A stretch of 64,000 nucleotides of DNA from Gnetum montanum (lineage: Eukaryota; Streptophyta; Gnetopsida; Gnetales; Gnetaceae), in NCBI GenBank assembly GCA_015680685.1, contig MNCI01000651.1, positions 666,168-730,167 of the forward strand. The letters are read 5' to 3'. The position numbers and the translations under genes were made by a program. This document shows, one piece after another, positions 11,711-24,686 of the stretch. Every line of letters begins with the position of its first letter. Position 1 is the stretch's first letter. The notes below the pieces were generated by a model, which saw only the letters and a list, made by a program, of their open reading frames with translations, made no database searches and was not told the origin of the DNA.

Positions 11711-14700
11711 TCTTCAAGTTGAAATTAGAAGATGGAAAAATGATTAGTATGATTATAGAATATGTTAACTATGTTTACTGCAAGTGGTAGAAGATGAACA
11801 ACATGTATTATTAGAATATTGCAAAACAAAGTTCTTTAGAAGAAAATGCTAAATTTATAGTTAATCTTTATATAAGTTATTAAAGCTACCACTATTCATC
11901 CTAGAAAATTAAATAAGTTAAAGTTACATGAATATTAGACACATCTATTATACTTAATATTTATTGCTACTAATATATTTTGCATAACTTCATTTACCTT
12001 ATAGATCATTTGCATCTACATAAACATAGCAAAATATCCTTATCAAGTAATTATTAATAGTTTTAATTAATGAATTTTTTAATCTTATATGCCAATGGTG
12101 GTTAGTGCATTAACAATAATTATTAATGATTTTGATTAATAATTTGATTAATCAATTTTATTGTTGGTTCTAACAATGTGTTTTGTAGCATGAACCTCAT
12201 ATTCCAGCTTCATTCCAAGTGGCACCAAGGTAATTTCATTTACAAAAGTATTCTAACCCTTCTTGCATGTGTTTCATGCATATTGTAGTTGAAGGCTTGG
12301 GTAAAGTTCCATGTGACAATGCAAATAGTAGATCAAAGTATGAAATAGAAGAAATGATGATTTTAATGATATATTTTAGATGAAGGATTAAAATAATATT
12401 GTATATTTAGAGCCATGTTATGGATTCATAAAATGGCCCATGTTTTTATGTGTTGTATATCTTATAACATGCATAAAGAATTTATATGTGAGATGTTTAT
12501 GCAACATGTCTTGAATGTTCTTAAGTGATTATTATTTATGATTATTCAAGTATTCTTATTGGATTATAAGATTTCATACTTGAGGTTTCTAATAGTCATT
12601 TTTTCTAGATGCTAAGTAATTTATTACATATTTTAATTTTATTTTTTTGAGAATTTTATTCATGCACCTTAAGTTATTCCATGTTTTATCTTATGATTAA
12701 TTTTAGGATGTGACATTATGAATACTTACTACTTTGGATCTCATTTTATTTTATATCATATCAATTTTATTATGCTATAATTTAATTTTCCTAAGTTATT
12801 CCTTTCTAACCTAAGCCTAGGTTAGGAGGGTGTTGTAGTAACTTACCATGATTAATTTGTTGGTATCACATATGTTGCCTACTATAAATTTATGTTTTCT
12901 AACATAAACTATTATTTGTCAATAAAATGTTCATTTCATAGATTTTAAATGCTATAAACACATTCATCCATGTTCAAAATTTCAACTAGCCACTTCTATG
13001 AATAAAGCTATTGATATTAGATGTCACCCATGTTGTGCCGCTTCGAAAAATGTGATGCCTATCTATCACATATTATGTCATGACTTCTACATTCATTATG
13101 ATTTTAGGTCACAATGCACATAAACATCATAATTTGAATATGCAAAGTCATGACAAAAGCTGTGATAAATATTATAGCTTACAACATAGAAAAAAAATCA
13201 ACTAAAACTCATCACCATAATCTAATAATAGGGAAAGATGTCAAAAATAGTGAAGTGAGGAATATAAGATAGAAAAATATGCAAAGGATGATTACTACAT
13301 AAGAATAATAAAAAGGAATATGAATTCAAATGTTAGATTATCAAGAAGAAGAGAAAATGATAATGTAAATTCAAAAAATAATATAAAATATATACATAAG
13401 AAAAAGATAATTTCTTCTACTTAAAATCAAATCGATAGAAGGCAAGACTTCATACACACAAGATCTAGCTTTTCATGAGAATCTTACACGAAGGATAGTT
13501 TCAAATTTACAAATCACCATGAGAACTCCCCACACACAACTAAGAAAAGAAGGTAAGAACAAGAGAGAGATGCAACTTAATTGATACCAATAAAGTAAGT
13601 TATCACTAAGTATTTATAGTCACAAACTAAGGTTTGAAAAATATCAAAATTAATAATCTAAATTACAAGATTAGATTTCATACATAAACATAAGAATTTG
13701 AATAATTCATAATAGCAATGGTTAAGAGTTCAAGTCACCATGATAAATTATTGAAAATAAGTCACATTTACCTAAGAAGGGGTTTTCCATGCCCAAAGCA
13801 AGGTAAAAGAAATACTAGAATAAATCCTAAATCATATTTTACATGTTATAATTGTCAAAGGTGGAAATGAGATAAGGTCTCTTTTTCCTTTCTATAAATT
13901 TTTTCTTGACATAAAAATTAGCCAAAAAATTAATCATAACTAAGGTCAAAAGTAATGGTGTACTCATAGTATTATAGATCATGAGTTATGATCAAGTTGT
14001 AGTTTGCTCATGGTCTAAGACCATAGGTCATGATCCAGTCATGATGTGTCAAGAAGCAAATGATAAGGATCATGGGTCATAGAACACTTGTGGTGTGAAG
14101 ATCATGAGTCATGGTATAGTCAAGGTTAGTTTAACCATGTATTGTGGGCAATTCATGGTTATCAAAAAGTTAACTTTCTACTGATAATCTCCTATATAAT
14201 GTTGACAATGCCAAAAGTCATGATGGATTCATGTTGAAGTCATGGTTAACAAAAAAAGTGGCTTTTTCCTAGTCTAAAACACCACAACTTGTTATCAAGT
14301 TGTGTGATATCTTTGAGAATATCACAAGTTATGATCAACTTGTGATCAACTTGTGGTAAAGCTTGCCAAATTTAACCTTGAAATGATGTTGAAATTGAGC
14401 ACTAACTAATTTGTATCAGCATAGGATGTAATGCACATCTAAGCAATAGTAGCAATAGTCCAAAATAGCTAAGAGTGAAGGCCTCTTACACCACTTGAAG
14501 AGATAAATCAAATTTTTAGCACAACTTACTCTCTTAAGCACCAATGGATTCGTGGTTGGCCAAGAAACCTCTTCTTCAACTTCAACTTCTTTACAAACCA
14601 CCACAACAAATTGACCAAGCATACTAATGGAGATTGATGTCTAAAAATGATCTTCTTCTTCTTTCTTCTCTTGATTAATACTAGCTATGATATTAAATTA

Positions 14701-16096
14701 GAATAGGATTAAAATTGATGAAAATAATTGAGATATTGAAATGCAATTGAAATAAATGAAATAACCAGATGATATAATTGAGACAATTAAATGAAGGAAA
14801 ATACTTCACTACTTCTATTACATCAAGATTCAATCTTACATTAATGTATTTTTCTTAGAATGCCTCAAGTTTGAGGAGAACTCATACATGCAATAAATAG
14901 AAAATTGAGGAGGTGCTTAGAAGCAAACTCAATTCTAATCATAGTTGCAAATGATACATCTAATTACCTAATAAATCATAAGAAAAAGAAACTTATGGTT
15001 CCAACTCATGTGGAAATGCCACCTATGTATTTCATCTAGTTCTAATAAGGAAGGAATAGCCACATCGAATCTTGGGTGATCCCAAGGGTGATATGCATGA
15101 CATGTGGTATTAGAGAATTGACATTTGAGATCACTTTAACTTCTCCTTTCCTCTTTTTCTTGAAGTATAAAATTATGTCATGTGACATATTACATAGAGA
15201 CTTGAAGATGTAGACCCACACACTACATGATTGAACAATAACATGGAAAAAAATTCTACAATAACATGTAAAATAAAATTGACATGAGGAAAGCACACAT
15301 TAGGCTACAAATATTATTAATAGTTGCACCAATATAATTTTTTATCCCAAACCTTAAAAATAATAAAAAAAAATATAAAATTACTATGTATGGATCACCA
15401 TCATCCTTCTAATCTATTTTTCTCAACAAATAATGAGTATTAGTAGCAATAATTAGAAATTAATCCAAAAGTAAGAGAATTAATAAAATATTAATATATT
15501 CAAAATACATGTGAAAAAGAAATCAAAGATTCAAATATCAAGATATACAACCATAAGAATATATCAAATATCATTCTATCTAAAAGATTAAGTTCTATTC
15601 TTCATAAGCATAAGAAAAAAATTATTAGAATAAATTAGCATAACAATAAAAACATCAATTCACTCTCTAAGGTAATTCTTATCCTTAATGTATCCTAAGA
15701 GTAGTAGGATATGTGTGTTTATGTTTAGTGTTCTTTCTAACATCATTTGAGTGTATTTTGGACATACATCTACAAGCTTATTATGAGTTACAATTAGTTG
15801 TATATTCTCACTATGAGTAACTATGAGTTGCAATTTGGTGTAGTTTGAGATTTGTATTGAAATTAATAATTTTTAATATCTAATAATGTATTGTAAGCTC
15901 CTACAAATTGTAGTGAGGTTGCAATCTAAGATTGTGGCCATTGTAGATCACAATAAAAAGAGAAACAATGATGATAAAGAATCAAAGTTTACTAATGTGA
16001 TAAGATACTAATTACAATATAGTTATAGTTTGACAATTATAAGGACCTACAAGCCACAGTCACTTAAAGTCTAGAAAAATTTTATTATTTGAATAG
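11711..16096. other. No recognisable gene; ancient AT-rich sequence
   Basis: Sequence next to 11710 continues the pre-insertion DNA at 3040 and may be LINE tail. Beyond about 12000 I saw no coding motif, LTR pair or RNA gene. Short ORFs (for example 14416-14622, - strand) have no recognisable features. A cluster of CATGA-type words lies at 13965-14360. Confidence 0.5.
13965..14360. repeat. Cluster of ATCATG / GTCATG words
   Basis: Imperfect short repeats such as GATCATGAGTCATGG, GGTCATGATCCAGTCATGAT and TTATGATCAACTTGTG recur about every 30-70 bp and are partly self-complementary. No fixed period. It could be a decayed LTR U3. Confidence 0.45.
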
Positions 16097-16798
16097 TGTT
16101 AAATATTTTAAAGGAAGACCAACCATTGAGAAAGTCCAACAATCATTCCAAACATTATAAAAGGTTCAAATAAATCCTAAGGAAAGTAAAAGAGTGACAT
16201 TTGTCATTACGTGAGCTTGAGAGAGTGGGAGAGCATTTTTCTTAGTGTAGGGACACCTCTTCCAAGCCTCTTTTCCATTCATATAGATGGTCAATTATAA
16301 GTTCAAGAAGCTAGCAAGACATCTTGGAAACCTAGGAGACATTTGGACCAAGAGCTAAAATGTGACAAGAAACATATTGTTTAGAGTGGAGATGTCTTGT
16401 TCTAGTTAGAGACATCTCTTGGAAGACATCTATCCTAGATAGGACATGTCTCTAGGAAGATGTCTAGCTTCAAGAGGAGACATCTTTCATCAATAGGAGA
16501 TGTCTTAGGCCAATAAGAGACATCTTTTCTAAGCGTTAGGATTGATGGGAAGACGTCCTACCAAACTTTTAGACATTTTGTATGACTAAGGAAAGTTCCA
16601 AGTTGGAAAATAGAAATGAAAGATGAGAACATGAATGGAATTAGCTATGAATCTCCTAGTTAGTTATGGAAAATATTTTCCTAGGGTTCTTATCTTGTAA
16701 TTAATAAATATAATTTTGTGTATTCATGTTTTGTGGCATGGAGAATGGCTTAAGAGTTGGGATAGAGATTGCATAAGAGTTTTATGTATCTCTATGGT
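16097..16798 (+). repeat. Possible Copia-type LTR, split by family R DNA
   Basis: Starts TGTTAAATATT, a common Copia LTR start, and has a TATAAAA-like box near 16160. It carries about nine AGATGTCT/AGACATCT words in both orientations at 16385-16540. Beyond the R1/R2 block, 31150-31171 reads like an LTR end followed by ATTGGCATA, a possible decayed initiator-Met primer site (TTGGTATCA). If correct, the family R block landed near the end of this LTR. No Copia coding sequence was found. Confidence 0.35.
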
Positions 16799-18402
16799 TG
16801 AAACACCACCAAATTTAGACTATGGCATCCTGGCTACAAATTTTGGAAAAAGTGGGAACTACGCTCAACCCCTTTGCAGAACGTAGAGAGCATAGTCTTC
16901 TTACATGTAGTCAGTTGGAGGGTAAAATCTTGAAATTTTGCCTAAGTGTTGATACTATGCTCTCCCCTAAGAATACTATTCTAGAGCATAGACAATGTAG
17001 CTGTGGAGAGTGTAGTCAGTAGAAGGTAGGTTTTCTCAAATTTTGCTAAGTGTTAAGATAATTCTTGACCCTAGTTGAGAGTGTAGTCAGCCTCTAATGG
17101 AGAGCATAGTCAGCAGGAGATTAGCTTCACAAATTTTGTCAAGTGTCGAGATTATGCTCACCCCTAGTTGGGAGTGTAGTTAGCCTCCTAGGGAAGGAAT
17201 AGTCTACAAAAAATCCATTTTCCTCACAGATTCCACTAGCAATGAGACTATGCTCTCCCCCAGCCTAGAGTGTAGTCACCTTTTAGAAGATTGTAGTCAG
17301 CAAGGATAGTTTCCAGTGGCCTCCATAGTGTAGCAACGATGCTCAGCTTAGGTCCAGAGTGTAGCCAACTCATCTTCAGAAATCATAGTCGACAAAATAC
17401 TTGCTTTTTGTATTCCCTTTTATCCAAAAATTGTAACTACACTTGATCCTATGCAAGAGCATGGAGAGTGTAGTCTTTGAGTGTCATTTTCTAGGTACCT
17501 CACAGTCCTCTTGATACACACACATGCAATTGGCAACATAGTCACAATCTCACAATCCCACAGAGTCTAGTAGAGCACAACAAAGTGTAATACCATCAAC
17601 CCCATCAGCACACCACATGAACAGTAACTATGCTAAGCATAGTCCCAGCTATCCCATCTACCCCATGGCAACCATCCTGCATTTCCCACTAACCCTAATC
17701 CTATAAATACCTATGTCTTCAATGTAGTAAGGGGGGACCTCATATGAAAATCAAGGGCACATTGGAAAATGAGTGAATAGGAAAAGTGGTAGACCACCAA
17801 TAAAACACCGCATTTAGTAGTACATCACAACAACAAACTTAGTAGACACATACATCTCGATAGAAGACTAGTCTTCATGGCTAGACAACCAAGGGACTGT
17901 GACTATGCTATCTACCTATGCCTATTGTATACCATGTGCCTCTAATCCCCTCTTGGTGTTAACTACACTAAACCCAATTTGGGGTGGTAGTCCACTTCAT
18001 TCTCTCCATTTATTTGCATTTTCTACACTTTATTTGCATTTTTACTATTTTTAATATGTAGACATGCTTGAACTATGCTCAGGTGATGGTCCTCACACGT
18101 TGACATTGTCTACATCATTGAAACCCTTAACTACACTCACCCCCTTGGGTGCCTGTAACTATGCTCGACCACATTGACATCAAAAACATTGCAAACATTA
18201 CCTACACCCTTAGCACCATCTTGCATTAGCACCACAAATAACCACACTACACCATCATTGCATTCAATAAGTCCTTATTCGATTAGCCAAATTGTTTAGG
18301 GTGCCTCGTGTCTACCTTTAGCAAGCCCTCGTGCGAATTTAAGGTTAGGTTGTTCACATGTGGACCTCAATGTTCCAACCATCAACATTTTCAATCATTA
18401 TA
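16799..18402 (+). repeat. R1 5' LTR
   Basis: About 1.6 kb, from TGAAACACCACC to CATTATA; the final CA appears decayed to TA. The end was placed by alignment to R3, where the 20-30 bases before the primer site are alike (AATGTTCCA...). About 16830-17480 is packed with AGAGCATAGTC / ACTATGCTCTC words. TATA box at 17702-17709. Confidence 0.75.
17702..17709 (+). promoter_or_regulatory. TATA box in R1 LTR
   Basis: TATAAATA about 900 bp into the LTR; R2 has the same octamer at 30162-30169 and R3 has TATAAAAG at 43370-43377. Confidence 0.6.
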
Positions 18403-18421
18403 GTTTGTTGGCACTAGAAAT
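18403..18421 (+). other. R1 primer-binding site
   Basis: GTTTGTTGGCACTAGAA follows the LTR terminus and aligns with GTTTTTGGCGCTAGAAGG in R3 and TTCTGGCACTAGAAGGAGGG in R2. Confidence 0.65.
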
Positions 18422-18984
18422 AGGGTTGAACCACATTTTCAAACTCTATTTAGGTTATTTTGTATGCTCTCTACATTGTAGTGGCTGGATTTGGGCCAAC
18501 ATAGACCATAACACCCTTGTGGACCTACTGCATGCGCAATAGTAGCTAGATCTTAGGCCAACATAGCCATTATCTACAAACCTATCAATGTAGATTGGAC
18601 CCCATAGTTGGTCCCCTCAGGACCTTGCATAACAATGCAAATCACACGCATTCCTAGAATCTACTAAAAATTTGTCATTTTCAGCTGGAGCGTAGTCATT
18701 TTTAGCATAGCTAACATAGTCAACTCTTCGATGTGGAGAGGATAGTTAGCGTAGTTCGCTCTTTGGCATGGAGAGCATAGTCAACATAATTAGTGGTGTT
18801 AGCTAGAATAGGGTTAGTTTCAGTGTAGTCCATAGTGTTTCGTGACTAGTAACCCTTGCAATTGACTCTTACAACTCGATCTATGACCATGAACCTAGAT
18901 CAACCTTTAATGTCAATCTCAAACACACTCAACATCTTGTCCACCTAATAGGAGATGAAGATTGACAACCCCAGGAATCCCATA

Positions 18985-20258
18985 ATGGCAAGACCAAGGC
19001 AATGCCTTAGGTTACATGGTCAAGATCTAGAATACACGATGCTAAGCAATGAGCAGTACAACTTCATATACATGAAGATTCAAGCACGGTTATCTTTAGA
19101 CTACCCTTACATGGAGGAAAAATGAAATCATGAGCTAATCCATTGGGATATTTGGGAGTATATCCCCTCCTCATTTTATATCATCCCACTCACAAAGCCC
19201 TACCATCAACTGTTAGCCTAGCTCATCCAAGCAAGAGAGAACAATGTAGGAATGGACTACAAGGACCCCCAACAGGAGGAAAAGGATGAGTTCAAAGCTC
19301 ACTCTAAGCATGAGGGCTTCTTCCACATCATCTTCTAATGAGTGATCCCTATTCTAGCTCCTCCTTGATCTAGTTCACCCGTTCTCTTTGCAATGGTCAT
19401 AGCACCAACATCACCTTCCCACTTTGCCAAGCCTAGGTTAACTCTTGTAATAGTAATGCATCAGACACAACACACACATTATGATACAATGGCTTCCCTT
19501 GACTTGCCTTTCATGGCATCATCATAACCCATTCAGTGATCTCTACTCATAGTAATTGTATTAGCTTAATCGAATGTCCACATAGGGCCTGTCTCTAGGC
19601 CGCAAATGACTAAAGCATCCTATGTCTTGCCTATTTCGTTGCTGCCCTCGATGTTAGCCCAACCCCCATGTGCATTGCTTGTTCCAATCACCATACTTAT
19701 AACACAACCAATGCATCAATGCATTGCACAATTTTGCAACTTGCAACTAGGACATGGACCACACAGCTAGTCCAATAGTAGGTAACACAATCAACAAAGC
19801 CATTTGGAACATCTTAAAGATTAAACCAAGCATTTCAAATGATCCAAAGCTTGACAAAAGAGGTGAAGCAACTCAAAGTCGCCTCCTCCGAAACTATTAA
19901 AGTGGTGGACTTCTACCAAGACGACCCTATAAGTCTTGTGGTTCCACCTCTAACTCTTCTAGCTAGAGTCTCACTACCTCAATTCACCAAATACAATGGT
20001 GAAGGAAACCCTAATGTGCATCTAGTCACATTAGGTCAAAGTGCCTATTGTTGCAAGCATGGCTACATGCCATCATGTGCTTGTTCACCATGTCACTGAC
20101 TAGAAAAGCATTAGATTGGTATCATGCACTACCTAGAAGCTCTATCTCCTCTTTGGAGGACCTCTTTAGTCAATTCATAACATGCTCCAAATACAACTTG
20201 AAGCCAAAGACTAGCTTGGACCAACTAATGCAAGTCAACTCGAACCACCTAGAGGAAA
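18985..20258 (+). pseudogene. R1 gag fragment
   Basis: Decayed gag with the start MARPRQCLRL. A NEQYNFIYMKIQARL block (about 19045-19090) matches TQEQYNYICVKIQANL in R3. A Pro/Thr/Gln-rich middle follows. The best-preserved part is 19839-20099, with EVKQLK, VVDFYQDDPIS and LPQFTKYNGEGNPN, and after a one-base shift LTRKALDWYHALPRSS (20100-20150), the capsid core of Ty3/gypsy gag. The match ends at MQVNSNHLE near 20258, where unrelated sequence begins. A one-base deletion near 20035 causes the shift. Confidence 0.8.
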
Positions 20259-21365
20259 GGTTCTGAGAAATTTCTTTTGTTCAAGATTTTTATGGTTTTT
20301 TAACATAGGGAAGTGGCAGTTGAGGGTAGATTTTTGTAGAGCCAGGGGATGACAAGGGTTTTTCCATGAAATTTCTTCTTTTCTAAGGAAAAGAAAATGT
20401 AGGCAAGAGTTAGGCAAGTTGAGGGCAACAATGGCTGTAGGGGTGTTACACCCTGCAACATGGCTATGTGGCTATAGGGGCTAGGCATAACACTAAGGGC
20501 ACGTTTTTACTATTACTTTTTCATTTTTGGATTTTTGACAAAATTCTAGTGTAGCAGTGGAGTAGGGTAAAGGCATCATACAAGGCAGTGTCATCATTGT
20601 GGGCAGCATGGTCACAGGGACTATGGTTGAGGTAGATGTTAGGTGAGATAGTTGCAAGGATGGTCAGCATGGTAGGTGCCTAGCATGCTCTTCTCCTCAC
20701 AACAATGGAGGATGTAGGGCACTCAGGGTGTGGTGGGGTAAAGAAAGTGATAGGTGATGCACGTTGCCACAGCAGGGCATTGTGTAGTGGAGAGAGTGTT
20801 GGGGCGATAGCCAAACCTCGATTCTCACTAACCATGGCCAAGACTATGCTCCTGTTTGAAGGTGCAATTGATGCCAAGTGTTTGTCAAAATGGCATCTAC
20901 CCAATAGTTAGCTTTTTTTTGTAACTATGCCTTGTGGAGAGCGTAGTTGGAAGTTAGAATTTTTTTGTAATCTAGAACTATGCTCTCCAGTTTTCTAGAG
21001 TGTAGTTAGGGTGATCCAAAGGTAGTCCAGAATTAGAAAATATTTGTAACTTTTTAGGCTACACTATCTAGATTTAGACAAATTTTGGAAAAATTTATAA
21101 AGTATACTTAATGCTAAACTTGCAAAATGCAACAATTCTACCAATGCTAACCATGCAAAAAGTGCTAAACTTGCAAACTGTAACATTGCTAAGCTTGCAA
21201 ACTACAACAAGAGCAACATCCTCTTATTACTCTATGTATGCACACTTTGTTCTAGAACCTACCTAGAATGGTATACAACATTGAAGGGTAAGTGCTCTTA
21301 TAGCTTTTGCAGTGTGTTCTTTGGTATTGGTTCATGCTAGGTTACTAATTTCTCATGCTTGTTGC
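20259..21365. other. Junction zone between R1 and the intron-bearing ORF
   Basis: No coding sequence identified. 20911-21100 contains GAGAGCGTAGTT, CTATGCTCTCC and CTAGAGTGTAGTT, typical of family R LTRs, so a broken LTR piece (perhaps the missing 3' LTR of R1 or R2) may sit here. 21105-21210 has short AAACTTGCAAA repeats. GGGTGTTACACCC near 20445 is a small palindrome. Confidence 0.4.
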
Positions 21366-24300
21366 TAGATTTAGAGTTGATGAGCAGGGTCTCCACAATG
21401 TGAGGGATGCTCTTACCTTGACTCGTATTGCCCTAGAGGTATTTTCCTCTACTTCAAATGTTTAGGAGGCTATGCTTGAGTAGTTGGGATGTGATCTGAG
21501 GTCCTCTACCTACTTGGTACCCAAGGGTATATGAGCGATGTAAAATCCATGACTGGCTTGATGAGGAGTGGGCTACTGGTGAGATCAATATCAAGGAGAT
21601 TCTTGCACCACCACCTACATCCTACACTCCATTTGTACCACATAAGCATTTACTATTTAGTTCTTGTGCTTGCTCACATGTGCTTATTAATTTGCACTTG
21701 CATGGTGTTAATGTTGCTTTTTTCCTTCATTGCAATGGTGGTTGCTTCAGACGAGGTGATGGTGGTCACCATAGGCTACATTGAGGCCATCCTCATCATG
21801 AAATATGGTGATGTGGAGGGTGCACAGCATTAGTTATGCCACCAGGCCTCAAAGGTACTAACCAGTAGGCTCACATGTGTTGGGTTGATGGACCTATTCT
21901 TGGCCCTTAGCCCAAGCATTCTAGTGGTTGAAATGGTCACCATCATAGACTCCTTCAGCAGCAATGTCCACCATTTCATCAGCTAAGTATGTGGTGTGAG
22001 GATAGTTTTGGACTTTAGCGAGACCTTCTTTGTTAACCTCTTTGGTCTTCCCACTGATGGCCCATTGGTTGTTGACAAGGCCAACAGGGTGGTGGACCAT
22101 AATGAAGAGATCGAGGACTGGTTGGAAGTCACCCAATCTCACAAGAGCATCCTAATTAAATACATGCTTGTGCCTAAGGTCTGGGAGCTCTACCCTCTTT
22201 TCTATGTCTATGCCTTCCTGAAGTTACTCTTCCAAGGAAAAATCATTAGACTTGAGCAAGCATAGGTGATGAAGGAGGTACTGTAGGAGGGCATGAGGTT
22301 CAACTAGGCCTCCTACATCACCACCGGTTTACATGTAGAGGTCACTAGGCTATGCTTCAACCTCCATGCGAGGTCTCATGTACACTTCACATTCTTCATA
22401 GGGAATTTGCAAAGGTTCGTAGAGCTTCTAGTTGTACATGATAGAGGGTTATGGGTAGTAAAAAATTTTGAGTAGCTATTGAAGCCTTGGGTTAAGCATA
22501 TGTTCACAACCACTCATGCGCAGGACCCCCCCAAAGGGGATCGATGAGTCATATTCAATAACAGCCAAAGGTCTTTTTGAGTGATCACACTATTTGTGTG
22601 ACAACGTAGGTGAGGGTCCCTAATTGGCATTAGGGATGTGAACAAGTCTAATTGTTATATCGCAGAGATGGTGGGAGAGTCCAAGGAAAAGATTAAGAGG
22701 CCACACCCCACAGAGGAGGTTGCTCTTAAGGTTGAAAAGGTAAGTGGCAAGAAAATCCACCTCAAGCTTCACAACTTACACATAGAGGTTGTAGGTTAGA
22801 ATATGTGCTTTATTAGATGCATCCATTTTTTGTATTTTTCATGTTTATATTTTTATGTTTTTGCTATGTTATATTAATGCGCTAATATGTACTAATATGT
22901 ACTAATGTGTTATGTTTGTAAATTATAAAAATTAGGAGAGAGGGATTTTAGAGAAGCAACGATAGTAGTAGAGGAGGCCCCTCCTCAAGCTAAGGAGGGG
23001 GAAGTGCATAGAGAAAAGTTGCACAATGCCCCAGAGATCCTCCAATAGTTGGAGGAAGAGGGGCTATTCCACCCCAACAAGGGTGATTTTGATAGCCTCT
23101 TTGATGGCATGTAGCTAGATGACCCAGATGCTCTCACACTTGAGGATCTGCTAAGTAAGTGCCTTAGATTGCTATCTATTGTTGCTATTTTTCTCTAGCA
23201 TCTTTGGCTATTCAGTTGTTGCTAAGTGCATTGTTATGTCCCAACCTCAAATGTACCTGCTAGTGGTTAGACATCTACCTATTGCCTGAAGCCGTGGCTA
23301 GAAATTCCTGACAAGTTTGCCTTTATGGAAGGCCTTGTGGAGGACATGGTTGACTACCTACAATAGGCAGATCCTAAGCTTGGTATGTGCATGATGTTGC
23401 TTTGCTTATGTTGCTTACTAATTGAATGCTTAGTTTGTGACTAAAATTGATTTGCTTGTTATATGCCAATAGGTTCTAAGATTTGCTGGGATCCGAGTAG
23501 GGTGGCCAAAGTGGATGCTATCTCTGAGTTCCCTCTTGAGGTGGAGCAAGTACCTGGTTGTGTATATGAGGCAATGAGAAAATGCACACTTTCTTGTAAG
23601 AAAGTGTTGTGGGTCTATAAGTGCTTGAATGAGCACCTATGCAAGCATGTTCATGAGCTTTATGATAGGATGATGAGTCAAGACACAAAGATCAAGACTT
23701 TCAATCTCGATATGACTTTTTGGTGACTTGGTCATAGCAAGATAATACCTGGAAAAATGTAGGGATAGATTATGCTAGGTATTTTTTATCCATTTGGGAT
23801 AAAAATGAGGCCACCTGAGAGATTATCGAGTAGCGATTATAGATGGATCTACTCATCCAAAAGAACTAGGACTAAAAAAACTATAGCACTAAGGTGTACA
23901 TGTGGGGGAAGATCCAAAAGAATCACAAGCACCACTACAAGTGTGAGAAAGACGCATACCTTAAGTGGCACAAGGAGTCCATCGAACGTCGCTACCTTGA
24001 GATGTTCCTTCAGGCATCTGGTGAGAGACAAGCCTATGAGTTGTTCGCTCATCAGACCATGGTAAGTGGCTCTTTAGAGAGGAACATTGTAACATCCTTA
24101 GGAAAGGCTTTGTATACTACATTTTCCATGGAATCACCCACATGGACCACTGTGGACAAAGGCAAGACCCTTACAAGGATTGACTTTGGCCAAGAGGACT
24201 GGATGCAACTATCTGAGGCCAAAATCCTCCAACGCCTAGAGGAGGGCCTTGATATTTTTCCTCCAAACATGATCGATGCAAGACCCTCTCAAGCTAGTTT

Positions 24301-24466
24301 TTGTGTTGTTTTTATGCTTTTCATTTTATTTTGCATATTGTACATTGGCTTATTGGTTTTTTTTTTTGTTGTTGTTGTGTGGCAGCAGGCACCAGGCAAT
24401 GTTGCAGGCCCTAGCAGTGCAACAAGGGTAGAAGGACCTCCACCTCCACCTAGTACCACAAATTGA
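21366..24466 (+). pseudogene. Intron-bearing decayed ORF, antisense to R2
   Basis: Coding-like segments lie on the + strand, separated by stretches with GT...AG ends. Likely exons: 21369-21570 (RVDEQGLHNVRDALTLTRIA...), 21750-22735 (VNLFGLPTDGPLVVDK, ESKEKIKRPHP), 22948-23150 (LFHPNKGDFDSLF), about 23270-23380, and 23471-24300. The clearest introns are 22738-22947 (GTAAGT...TTAG), 23381-23470 (GTATGT...ATAG) and about 24297-24384 (T-rich, ending GGCAG). The last open segment, 23894-24466, has 190 codons. Stops inside are mostly TAG. I do not recognise the family. The Tat branch of Ty3/gypsy elements is known to carry extra antisense ORFs, and this lies antisense and downstream of R2 gag-protease, so it may be one; a captured host gene fragment is the alternative. 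Confidence 0.5.
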
Positions 24467-24686
24467 GCATGTTTTGATGTAGCCTTACTGTTGGGCATTT
24501 TTGTATTTTTGTGCATTTTTTGCTACCTAGTGTTGATGCTCATGTTATGTACTATTATTGATGTGAGACATAATGATCGTTTTACTATATGATGTATATG
24601 GTGTGTAGACTTTTGCATTTATTTGCTATGTATTTGATGCAAGTAACACAATGAATTAATGCAACTAGACCATTATGAGCCTGATG

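Larger units (their letters stand above)
16799..20258 (+). mobile_element. R1: family R LTR retrotransposon, 5' half only
   Basis: A 5' LTR beginning TGAAACACC, a TGGCACTAGAA primer site, leader and the first part of gag. The match to R2/R3 gag stops near 20258, inside the capsid region; no protease, pol or 3' LTR follows in this orientation. Its LTR differs clearly from that of R2, so they are separate copies rather than one duplication. Confidence 0.75.

Noticed and set aside
20440-20455. TGTAACACCCC as another LTR start on the minus strand
   Set aside because: The site is itself a palindrome (GGGTGTTACACCC), so either strand gives the match; no LTR body or partner was found.
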